A stretch of 64,000 nt of DNA, taken from the NCBI GenBank assembly GCA_012064415.1, contig SSNU01000311.1:186001-250000 (forward strand). Direction: 5' to 3'. The DNA is from Gyrodactylus bullatarudis. Its lineage: Eukaryota; Platyhelminthes; Monogenea; Gyrodactylidea; Gyrodactylidae. Below are positions 12,000 to 24,308 of this stretch, in pieces (positions within the stretch are counted from its first letter, which is position 1; each line of letters begins with the position of its first letter). The translations under genes were made by a program, and so were the position numbers. Under the pieces are notes generated by a model, which was not told the DNA's origin, searched no databases, and saw nothing but the letters and a program-made list of their open reading frames with translations.

Positions 12000-14900
12000 C
12001 TAATTTTTGTCCGAATTTAATAATAATCCATGATACAGGAGGTTTATTTCCAAGGGGGTTTTTATTTCAAAATTTCATCACCTTTGAGAATGCCTTTGCA
12101 TACATGAAAGCATCAAGTTGAGAATGATTGAGCTCTTTTTGTGCAAGTTTCAAAACATTCATTCATAATACATCCACTGTCTGTGTTGTTGTTGCTTCTT
12201 CCTCTTCTTAGTATTTATTATAAGATAGAATTATGACTATTTTATAGATAAAAATGAAGATGAGGATGTTGTTGATGATGATGTAAAAAGTGAATTGAAT
12301 TGAATGAAAAAAAATAAATTCTCTGCCTATTCGTAACACACACAAAAGAGAGAGATAGAATAAGAGACTTGGTTCAAATATACCCTACTACTCCTGATGC
12401 CAATATACATTAAATACGATATATAGGAGAAATATTATAATATTAGATCAGAGAAGGAAAAGTAGAAAGGGGTGGAGATACATTTAGGAAGAGATGGTGT
12501 GTGTTAGCTATAGGGGTAAGAAGGATCTTATGTGTGCTTGCTTGAAAAAAAGGATAAATAAACGCTGGTAAGTAAGGAGTGGAAAAAGAATTCTAATGAA
12601 ACCAATCAGACTAATCGAATAGTTTTTATCATCATTTACCATAATTAAAATTATGATTACATAACAGTTTGTTTGCCTCACAAATATTTATTAAGAAAAT
12701 ACTACTCATACTGTGAGTAGTTCAGAGTTTATTATACTCTTTCCCTGTTTGTGTGCTCTAACAATTAGTTGGTAAATAAAATGTTTTTGTAACTGCTTCC
12801 TCACTAACAGTTTATGATTGCATTTAAATTAAAATAGGCTTGTAGCTCAGCACAGATCTGGTCAATCTTGATTTTTTGTACCGATGTATTCAAATTTGTT
12901 CAAAAGAATTCAAGATGGTAATGAAATTTCACAATAAAATTCATCCTACATGTATCATTTTCTTGAAAAGATTATCTTTTTTGATAGTTTAATCGATAAT
13001 CAAACTATTTTGAAGCATCTCTCCACTAAGGTGTAACATGTACAACGGATTTTGATTAAATTTTAATAAAAATCCAACCCTATGTAGTCTTGAGGATCAA
13101 AAGATTTTTCCTCCTAATGGACATTGTTGCAAGTTTTCAGATATTCAGTCAATATTATACAGTTTAAATCATGGGTTGAGGCGTTAAATAATTATAAACT
13201 TCCGTTGAATTGTCAATCACGTCTTGTCCAAGATTTCTCTTTTTCCTAACTGTATGCTTATCATCAGAATGTTTTTAATAGTACGAAGAATAGTTCATAA
13301 GAAACAGTGAAATTTCTTTTCTGATGTCCCCTTCTCTGGGCTTAACTCAAGAGGTACATTTTTACAAATGGGTAAAAATTATATGATTGCCTAACAAGGT
13401 TGACATTTTTCAAGCAAGAAAGAAAATAATAATTTAACTGGCCGAAAAGTCATGTACATATTTTCATAGATTTCTTGTAAAATGTGAAGAGACAAAAGAG
13501 ATACATTTTCCCTGGTTACCTTTAAAATCATTTCTGTTATCAACCCTGCATTTGCTCGGGTTTTTTTCGTAAATTAGAAAAATCGACTTATCATGTGGAT
13601 ACAATTATGGTTAAGATAATTATGCTGATAATCCGCTAAAAGCATATTTGTGTTTGTACATACATTTAAAGAGAAAACGTAATTGATCTTTAACAATTTC
13701 ACTCGTTAGGCTTTCAGACAAGATTTCCTTACGTGTTAGTTTGAAGATCAGCAAAGTGCTCAATAAAACATGATTATCTTTCCGGAAATAAAATGTATTT
13801 CAAAATTGACCCGACCAGATTCGATGAGTATTTAGAATCTTTGAGATTAAATCAATTTGTACACGATAACAAAATTACACTTAAAGGAGAAAAAAATTAT
13901 TTATTGATTACTCATTTTTCTATACACAAGATATATTTACTTATCCTGCTATATATATACATATTGAAAAGTTATAAACATCTTTTATTTGGTGATACAG
14001 TGAGACATATCTAAATGGTGCCAATGAAATATTATTAGATTTATACATATTCATATTAAACATACAATCTAATCTCACTTGGTTACTTGTTTGGCATATA
14101 TATATATTGTGTTAACAAATTTGTTGATCTCAATATTTTCATTCAAATCTTCAAGATATGTTTTAGATATGTATTCAAAAATATTAGCATTTTTTATATT
14201 GTTAAATATATGTATAATATAATCAATATATATTCCAATGATTTTCAGACTCATGTTGGTCTACTTCTCAACTAGTATTCTCATAACAGACTCTGTATAT
14301 ACCACCATCTATTATAATTAAATAAAACTCTTTTTTTATCTAGATACCCACTATCTAATGCATCCCTTACACATAGAAACTATAGTTTTTTTCACGGAGA
14401 CAGAGAGAGGTTTTTTTGTGAATCAACAAGAACCACTTTCATAGTAGTATAAAGTATATAATGAGTTTTTGTAGAGTTGCTTTGAAGAAGATAAAAATTA
14501 TGATAATTTCCTGCATGTTTTTTAAATCTATTAGTTGAGTGTTCTTCTTGAGCATGTGTGCAATTATTGGAAAATCTCTAGATATTTTCTTATAATCCTG
14601 TTCATTCAATTAAACTCTTGATACAAGAGAAACTCCATTCAATCAAAGTGAGTCTATTAGCTGTAGAATAATAAATTTCAATGATTATAACAAATAATTG
14701 TATTTCTGGTTGCTCAAAGTCAACTTCTTCTCGAAAAGAATTCGATACGATAGGTTGCCTAATAGGAATAACATTAAATAATCTGATAGGATTCTTTCAG
14801 CCCATTGAAAGGGGTATGATTTTTAAAATTCAATCGTGTAGTCCCATCATAAAAATCTGTTATCCAAATCTCCATTTTACATCCATTTATGGTAGGTACT

Positions 14901-15482
14901 CTAGCGTAAGGAATCTTGATTATTATTGATTCAAGGAAATACCCGTTTATTTTTTTTGTCTTGAAAAAACAAAGAAAGCGAGAGAGTTTCCATCTTTCTC
15001 ATGGATAAGCTTTTCTTTCTTATTGAAATATTTGCCTTGGAAAACAAAGTGTTAATTCCTTGCGTTTGTTACATGTTTTTCTTCTTTCATTTAGAAGAAA
15101 TATTTTCCTTATATTTTTTGCTTTGGAACTCTTTCCAGGAATACCTGAATTAAGTTTGAAATCTGAATTCTGCTTTAGTCTCATGACTTGAGAGTTTGAT
15201 TATTTAATCGAATATATTTATCACAGAATCTAGAGATTTGATAAAATCCCCATGATTTCTACGAAACCCTGATATTTGACATAAAATACCGATACGAGAA
15301 TGAAGCTGATTTAATAATAAATCTCAAATATTAAAGACTAAAAAATTTATATGCTCTCTATTATAATAGTTATTGAAAATCAAAAAGAAATAATTGTAAG
15401 TTCATCACAAAAAAGTTATCGAGAAATCAGACAGTTAGATTTAATATCTCATGACTTATTTGATTAAAGTTATTTTAGAAGT
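12000..15482. other. gene-free stretch upstream of the 15.5 kb gene
   Basis: No supported exon. The plus-strand frame at 13793-14014 starts with a plausible stretch (KIDPTRFDEYLESLRLNQF) and then degenerates into AT-rich codons; the frame at 14681-14929 has no support. Short GAT/GTT-rich runs occur near 12240-12300. The last few hundred bases should include the promoter of the 15.5 kb gene, but I see no defined element. Confidence 0.5.
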
Positions 15483-18400
15483 ATGTCGAAACTTTGTGGT
15501 AGGAGAGGTGAAAAATCTCCAGACGTAAGTTATTTCAACCTTTCTAACATGTTAGGAATCAGAAGAGGAATATACAAAAGACCAAAAGAGAACAAATTCA
15601 ACTCCAGATGATTCAGAAGAGCAAGAAGAAAAAAGTAGGAAAGAAGATTACTTAACCAGCTTTGCACATGTAGATTCAAGTAAAGAAGGTCCAGTTAAAA
15701 TTGACGAGGAACCATTATCCTTGATTTTCACTCAAAAGATCACACTTGCACGAGATAGCCCGGAGAATATAAGATCACATATCAAGAAAAATAAAGGCAA
15801 AACTGACAGTCTCAGCTCAGAAGACAGTGAGGGTAGGTTAGAAAACTTACATTTCAGAGAGAGAAAAGAAAATCCTAAGAGTCGTGAAGTCTTCCAGTCG
15901 CAAACAGACTAGTGATATGAAAGATGAGAAGAAACTGAAAAAGGGAAAATCACTCAATCAAGGTGAGACTGACCGAAATGATTTATTTTTATCCATTGCA
16001 TACCTACTTACTAGTATATACAAAAAAAATTTAATTTGATAATTATTAATTATAATTAATCTTGTAGTTAACAAAAGTGACGATGACGATAGTGATGAGA
16101 ATAAGGCCAGAAGGAAAAAGAAAACTTCCCGTAAGGAATTTTATCCTGTGAATGTCAAAACATCTAGCTTTAACACTTTTCAATTATTCAGGAAGTCAAG
16201 ACGAAGATGACGAAGGAGGAAAACATTCGCAGAATACTAAAAAAATGTCTCAGCTTCAATGTAAGTTATAAATTTTTATTAACCTTTGGATGTAAGATGC
16301 GAAAAATCCATTTTTCATAAGATTGATTGAAGGAAAAAAAGAAATGAATTCTGAGAAGAGATTATTATTATTCATAAAAGGCTTATTTGAGATTACCTGA
16401 AAGCATGAGAAACGAAAAAGGCTTAAAATTGACATGAAGTTTACATTCTAGGTTAAATATCTGTAGTTTCTATATAATAGATTCTCAAATAATAGTTAAT
16501 ATATCGTTGTGGTACAAAAGGATAAATCTACTTGATAAACAAATCTTAGGATCGAAACTAATTGAAATTAGTCATATATGATCAATAATTAGCCTCATTA
16601 TATCATCGTGAATGAGTCGAATTTTTAATTCTTGATGGTTTTATTAGCTGAATATCTAATCTCTGAGCCTCACCTTATCCTTTACCATGAAATCAGAAAA
16701 ATTGAATATTTGATCAAAATTTGAAAATTTCTTCAAACGTTAAGTTCAAGAGTTTAGTATAATAATACTTTCATTTTTTAGCCAGCCAAAGTGAAGAAGA
16801 CGAGGAACAGAGTGACGACGAAGAAAGTGGGGAAGGGGCCAAAAGAAATAGAATGAAGACCATGGGAAGAATTCCGAAAAAAAGTTAGTAAGACTTCCGA
16901 TATTTTTCCTCCCAGAAAAATAAATACCTATTTTAGCTAAGCAGATTAAAAGATTCGATAACCCCGACTAAATTATAATCCTTTTTTATTTGCTTAGAGG
17001 ATCAAAGTGAAGATGAGAGTGATAGAAAAACCAACAGAAGCAAAGAAAAGTCTATGAGTAAGTCAGTGTTTTGTGTCTTTCATAAATTATGACCTTGATA
17101 ATTCACACTTTCGGAAGATGCTGATGAATGGATAAATTCCAAATTAGATAAAATTCTGAGAAGAAAATCTCAAAAAGAAATAATTGTCGGTTGTAATATC
17201 AATGAAGAGACCCCTAAACGACTCGATATGAAAGCTTTGAAGTGTAAGATTTTTTTATGCTTTGAATCCCATTGTAAAAAGTTGGAAGCCTTGGTATTTA
17301 ATCCAGTATTATTTTAGAGTACACAATCATATGAATTCTTAATACAAAAACTAACCATTTAATTTGTAATCCTGTTTGGGAAGCAAGTAAAAAGATTTAA
17401 TAGGATGAATTAGTTTTTAACGATGAAATTAAATGATTAGAATATAGGTGATTATTGTGATAATAAATTTCTAAAAACATTCAACGTTTAAATTTTTAAA
17501 ATAAAAATTTAAAGTGAAATCACACAAGCAAAATACAGACCGGGACTCTTCAAGGAAAACATTAAACGATATTTTCAAAAGTAAGTTTGGTTTTTGGAAG
17601 CAAAAATGAAACAAATGTAAAATGGAGAATTTTTATGTTGGAATCATTCATGAGGAATTTTTTAAAAACCCACAGGTCAAAAGAATAGTGAGAAGAAGGA
17701 ATTGAAAAGAGGCAGTAGCGAAGATCGAAAGAAATTAGAAGATAAAAAAAGTTCAAAGAGTAAAGCCAATGAATCTGGAAAAAGTAAGTCTCACTTTTGT
17801 ATATTTGAATTAGTAACTTTTTTATTATTCGAGATTATCTATCTGAATTACTACATTTGATTTCAGAGTTTAGAAAAAATTTAGATATTCTAACCAATCA
17901 GAGGGCAGTTTTGTAGGATAGGATCTGTTGACAAAATTAAATGTACTTGAACCATTGAATTATTGAGTTTTCCAAAATAAAAAGAGTTTATACTATTCAG
18001 GGAAGAAAGAAGATAAGCAAAGTAATCGTTCGAGATCAAGAAAAAATAGAGAGAAATCAAGAGAGAGGTCTGTCGTTACAAAAGAAATTCGAACAAGTGA
18101 TAATTCGAAATGTAAGAAAAATAAATATATCGACCTATTTTAAAGTATCTGTACAAATAAATATATTTTTGTTAGATATAATCAAAATAACTTCGGAATG
18201 GATACCATCATAGACTACCAATCATTCATATTTGTATTTATCACAATTTTTTCATATACCTTCTTCACAGACTGAAAAATTTGAACTTCACACAAGTATT
18301 GTAGCACGAGTAGACAATTTTCAATTAGAAATTTTCAATTTTTATTAAATGTGGCCAATATTAAACCTAGAATAAAAAATTTCAAGAAATAACTTGAAAA

Positions 18401-21400
18401 ATTCTTGCACATTTTTATCAAGTTGTTCCATATTTTAATTTTATCTCTATCAAAGAAAATATGTGCTAATTTTTTATCCAGATCAGAAATAGTCTTACAT
18501 AAAAAGGAGTAGAAGTCCTTTTGTTTGCATTGTTGACTCAATTAATTGAATCAAAATTACTAAAGGACCCCATTTTTTGTAAATTTTCTGGTCAAATTCT
18601 GCTCTCTGACTGGTCTGAATACTTTTTATCCCCGCATATCCGACTAAATAATATTTTGTAAATATGGATACAGAAGCGGAAATTTTTCTCTTAAGAATTC
18701 TTGTGAAATGAATCGTATAAAAAAATCTATAGATATTATCTATTAGATAATTCGAGATAGTCTTGATAATCATCTGGTGACATGAACATGCGTAAAGGTG
18801 TGAAAAAAATCCATTCTATTTGGCTCAATCTCAATGCCAATAATTTGAAAAATAAATCAAATTATTGCGAGTAATCAGTGTCCTTTGAGTTACTTTTCTC
18901 TTATCAATCTTATAGAATATTATGAAGGAATATAAAAAATACAGAAACTATCTTTAAACTGGTTGTCTTCTCATTTGAAAAGATTTAGCATTGAATTGAA
19001 TAGTTCAAAATCAACTAGGTAAACGTATCATGATACGAGTTTACCTTTCAGGTCATGTAACTTAGAAGATAACTGTTAGAAGAATCCAATTTTGAGAGTT
19101 TGAAATTTCATAATTTTTTTTCAAGCATGGTTTATAAACCAAAAATAAACTTTACTCATTCTTTATAGGAATATAAGAATTTGAAAAAATGAGATCTATT
19201 TATCTGCAAAAAAATCTTTTCTGTCTGACCATTTGTTTGGCCAATCTTTCTACGCAAATGTCAAATTATAAACATCTTTGGTTCCTTTTGGCAAAACTAT
19301 CATTTTTCCGCATTCTATTAAATGAGTTGCTCTGGAAAATTTTTATTGAATATCAGATGAGACCAAACTTGCATTGAAATTCGATTTTCATGTTATAACT
19401 AAGTTAACTAACTAACCTTAATCATCTTTTATATTTTTAAGCATATTTAATTAAGCTGATCTATTCAACTCAAATTGAAATACTGCTTTGAAAGTGTATT
19501 AAACAATATAAGAAAATTAATTAGAGCATTATAATGAGGGGAAGATGTTTGCATATCTTTTAATCAATTTGAAAAAACGAGCCTGGACTTTTATTACACG
19601 AACGAGCACAGTACAAACTCACAAATACATTGCACACATAATCCTTCTCCTTTATACACATAAATTCATTCAATTGATAGTAATTCAAAAATTAATAGTA
19701 AAATAGTAGCATAAAATTCATTCAGATTGTATATTACACATTCATGTGATGAACATTGTATTTTTATACTGTTAAATGAATTTGACCAATGAGATTACGT
19801 GAAAAGAGAAAATATTTGTAAATTCTACACCAATATACCAATCATATGTGAGCAGCCGAATTAATTATTCAAATATAAATTAAAGTGAAAGAAAGTCTAT
19901 CTTTATTAAAAATTGAATTAATTTTGTGAGGTCTATAATTTTTTGTCTAATTGAGTACTTTTATCGATAAACAGGTGATAGTAAACCAAGAAATTTACCG
20001 CATATAAGTAGTATGGAAGTTGGAAAACATCACAAAATGATTACAAGTCCATCAAAACAAAAGCCAATTATGCCGAAACAGCATAGACCCAGTTTACCAA
20101 ATAACAAGTCAATAGATACAAATCCTCTGTTTGGACCGGTTACATCTGAGAAAAAGAATAAATTTAAACCAGAATATGCGGAGTGAGTTTTCTCCCATCA
20201 TGATGTACGATTTTTTAAAATAGAATAGCTCATCTGAAAGGACTGTGAGAAATTTACCAACACTCGTGCATAAATGTGCACTTTCTTTAATATCGATTTT
20301 TTTAGATCTGAATAAGACTAAATTTCCCAGAGATTCCAAGAAAATTACATATTTCATAATCTAAAATTTAGATTCCAAATCAATAAGTACAGATTGAGGA
20401 ATTATTTATCAATATCATGTGTAATTTTGATATAAAAATCAAGAAATAAGAGTATTTTTTTATAAAAAAAGGCAAAAAAGTGCAATTAAGAAAATTTAAG
20501 AAAAATAGTTATTTTTTCACCAGAAATCAGACATCAGAATTTGTTTACACAAGTGAGTTTGTAACTTTTGAAACAACTAATATGTATCGAAGTAATATCT
20601 CTCTCAATTAGATCAGAAAAGACTGATTAATTAGATCCTAATGAGTTTTAACGAGAGATTTAACTTGTATGTTTTTTTTTAATATTTTTTATCTATCGTC
20701 AGGAGAATTCTGTATACATTCAAGAGTCGTTTTTTGATTGACAAATAAATAAAATATTCTAATGATGAATCGATAAGAAAACAAATTTGTTTTGATTTTC
20801 AATTGATTTTTAATCTGTTTCAGAACAAAAAAAATAACTGAGGTCCACCATAAAAAAGACCAGAATAAGGAGAATCAGCAACTACTTGAAGAAGAGGTTG
20901 AAGTGAAATATGTCACAAAGTGAGTTGTAAAATTGGTAAAACTAACTAGTTTGAAATATTCTTTAATAAAACCAAGGGAATTGAAACAGGCTCCTGATTC
21001 AGATTTTGATTTTAAAAAAGACCTTCAGAAGACAATAGCAAGAAAGGTTCCTGAGGCTTTAGAGGGTCGTGTCAAACCATTAAAGGAAATCAATGGAATT
21101 GTTGTTGAGCAGACTTGTAATAAGTCACCCACGATCATTCAGGCAGATGTAGCCATCGAGGAAGAAAGTGAGCCTTTTATTGTTGTTACACTATCAAATA
21201 AATTCGACTATAATAGAATCCAAATCTATAAGCTGATTCATTAATTTTAAAAAGATTTAGCAAACACACCAACGAGAGTCTTGAGATCTCGACCTAGGCC
21301 GCAGAAAAAGAATGAAGTTACCTTGAAGAATAAACATGATAGTGAAACAACTGACCTATTCACGGCCCCATCAGATCTCGAAGTGCACATAGAAACAAGA

Positions 21401-23207
21401 GAAGAAATTGAGGCTATCAAAAGAATCAGTGCAAATCCTAGATTCGAGTAAGGAAAAAATGAATTAACAAAAATTATCCTTATGATAATTATAGAACGGT
21501 TTAATCACAATTTATATTTTATTCTTTGGGATTTATAACAAATACTTTCGAAAGAATAAAAGTAATTCTAAATATTCCTCGATCATAAATTTAGGCTCAA
21601 TTTAGACCCACAAGAAAGATGTAAAAATGTATGTTATTCTTCTAATATTTAAGAGCTTATTTACTTAGAAGTAGGTACATATTTTATTTATAAAATAGAA
21701 GACAGAAAAGTCACCTGCAGTTTGGATATTGGAACCAAATGAAACCAGTTATATTCAAAAAGTTTGAATGCTTTATATTTCGAGTTTATTTAATGATCTG
21801 TTCTTAAATTCATGATATCATGTTGAAAAGTTCCTCTGCTTACAATAATTACATTGCTTGCTAACAATATTGTAAATTGATTCTTTTTTTAATTTATAAA
21901 AATCTTTAATTTTAGCATCACAACTAATTTAATTACTTTCCGACTAGGATGTTTGAGAAGATAATAATTTAGACTTCAAGTGGAGAACACTAAACCTGTG
22001 TATTACTTCAAAGTGAGGTAGTTGAAAACAGTTGCATAGAAGAGCAACCTTTATCAGCAGAAGAGCTAACCAAATTTATTGTAGAAAGTTTTAGGATTTT
22101 TTGAAAAAATATACTCATGATACGTTTAAGTCCAAGAAAATTTGATAATGCTTATGATTTCGAATCGAATAACCTCATTCAATAGCTTAAATCTGTTAAT
22201 GTTTAATTCTGGAATTCATCAAGTTTTTTTTAAACAATAGATCAATATCTTGTAACGATAGGGATGATGCTTCTACGAATAATCCAACAACCGGTCCAAA
22301 GTAAGTTAACTTGATCACCATCTTTGTGTTATCCTGATAAATTTTATCGATCAATTAGAAAACGTCTCCTAATCCCTATGAATTCTCCGTTCGGCATGGT
22401 TAATGCTAACTTGCTCAGTGAATTAAAATCGAAACAGCTAAAGAATAGGCAGAGAAAGGGTGAGATTGAATTTTAGTTTTATATTTTTCTCTTCAAAATT
22501 AAATTTTTTGACCATCTAACTAGCTACTACGAAATATATATAAAAAGTAGTATACGCTATGTGTACAATGTTGTACATAAATGTATATTACAAAGTAAAA
22601 GATTTGAACTAACTTTTCATGAGAAAGCATATTCGTGTCCATATATTGTATTTAGTGTATGCTTGTGTATTAAGAGAGCAGAGATAATTTCTCTATCCTC
22701 GTGCGTTGGTTCACTTTTTCTTCTTCCACAAGAACATATATTTTTAGTCTTATCCATTGCTTCCTTTATGTCTCATGCTGTTTCAAGTTCTTATATTTTT
22801 CATTTATTCATAAGATAAACAAGACTTGAATGAAGAGAAATGTTTCCAGAATTTTGTTGGCTGAGCGCGTGGACAGACATGTACCACGCATAGATCCACA
22901 TACACCTACATTAATACACTACATAGATCTTAACTAGGCTAGAATATAAGGGGTAGAAATATTTTTCTCTTGCATACAGACTAACAGGATTGTAATGATT
23001 TTTGTATTCTTGGAACAATTTATGTCAATAATCTTCAGTTAAGTTTTTATGTAAATTCTATAATTTCGGATTAAAAATTTAAAGTATTTACGATTGAGTT
23101 AGGAGAATATGATCGAATAACAATAATTAATAAAGCTGATACCTTTTAACCCTTTAGCGGATGAAACTGAAGGAGAGACCCCAGAAGATCCAGAATGCCC
23201 AAAATAA
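15483..23207 (+). CDS. multi-exon gene for a charged, Ser/Arg-rich disordered protein
   Basis: I do not recognise this gene. An ATG at 15483 (attttag just upstream) begins MSKLCGRRGEKSPD. Exons read: 15483-15524, 15556-15832, 15858-15962, 16068-16130, 16192-16260, 16782-16883, 16998-17057, 17118-17243, 17539-17580, 17676-17783, 18001-18111, 19975-20182, 20824-20919, 20950-21167, 21261-21447, 21595-21628, probably 21699-21761, an unresolved part at about 21960-22080, then 22241-22300, 22359-22459 and 23158-23207 (TAA). All introns are GT-AG; those of 31, 25 and 30 nt are very small. The N-terminal half is acidic and Ser/Lys-rich (SQSEEDEEQSDDEESGEGAK), then comes an RS-like stretch (NRSRSRKNREKSRERS). 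Later parts include NPLFGPVTSEKK and RVLRSRPRPQKK. The C-terminus has NANLLSELKSKQLKNR, loosely like a WH2 actin-binding helix. A nuclear or cytoskeletal scaffold is possible, but the function is unknown. The exon chain is well supported by continuous frames; only 21.7-22.2 kb is unsettled. Confidence 0.8.
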
Positions 23208-24308
23208 CTTTCTTTTTTTTACTCATGGAAACAGACGAGAATCCTCATCTTGTACTACTAAAACCCAAGAATAATTTTACCTTGATAAAAAATACTCAAT
23301 CGATGTAAAATTTTTTAAACTCCCCCCATCAACTCCAAAATAATACAGTTATGAATATAAAACAAGAGAAATTAATTTTCAAATAAGAAATATATATAAG
23401 ATTTATATTTGAATATATATATGATAATTTTTAATTTGGTATATTTTTAACGAATGAATAATAATAACTTGGTATGATGATGATAATTCTGAATTAGGAG
23501 AAGAGGTGTGAACGAGATCAAGAGAGAAGGAAAATGAATGGATTTTTCTTCTTTGTTGACTCTTTTAAGAGGGGGGGAAAAGTAAATAAATAAACAAAAC
23601 ACGTCAAAGAAAGTTAACTCACGAATGTAGAGAGATATATCATGGTAGAAAAAATAAGTTATCTTAAAAAATAAATAAATATAAATAATTCATATTTATA
23701 TCATAGTTATCAACCAGAAATTTAGTTGATTTTATAAAATCACAATAGAAATAAAAGCAGGATAGAATAAATTTGCAAAATTCAGTACATGATTGTCGTA
23801 ATGATGCGGGGAAGACGAGTGTTCTCATAAAAGTTTTATTATTATCTCTGATTATTATTATCAACTTTATTCGTTTATATATATAGGATAGGTGTTTTTT
23901 CAAATGATCATTAAGGAATGCTTTTATTGAATAAGCTCGTGCATTGAGTTTCTTTTGTACATTATGAGTTGGAGTGAAAAAAAATAAAGGCATAATTCCT
24001 CATCATTTCATTGAGTTGTAATAAATAAAAAAATCAGTTGACATTTTAATTATGATTTGAGTAGGGGGTGGGGGAAAAGAAGGGGAGGTACGGCCAGAAG
24101 GAGTAGAATATAACGTAAGTAAGAGAAAAGTAGCATGCATGAAAACATAAACCACTACTAGTAAACTGTACAAATACAAAATAAGAAAAAGAAATTTCTT
24201 GGTAAGAGAGTGATACTTGGATTATTTAGGAGTATTTTTGGGGAGAGAGAGTAAATAAAGTATAAATTGGGAGTATTTACAGTTGATAAAGGTAAAAACG
24301 TAGTTCTC
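23208..24308. other. spacer between two convergent genes
   Basis: This 1.1 kb lies between the stop of the 15.5 kb gene and the stop of the ARID2-like gene, so it holds both 3' untranslated regions. Both strands are rich in short A and T runs. The minus-strand frame 23664-23993 (109 codons) is probably chance: it is rich in Phe/Tyr/Ile/Asn and has no recognisable motif. Confidence 0.5.

Noticed and set aside
23664..23993. 109-codon minus-strand open frame
   Set aside because: Composition is Phe/Tyr/Ile/Asn-rich as expected from AT-rich DNA, with no motif; it lies in the 3' spacer of two convergent genes.
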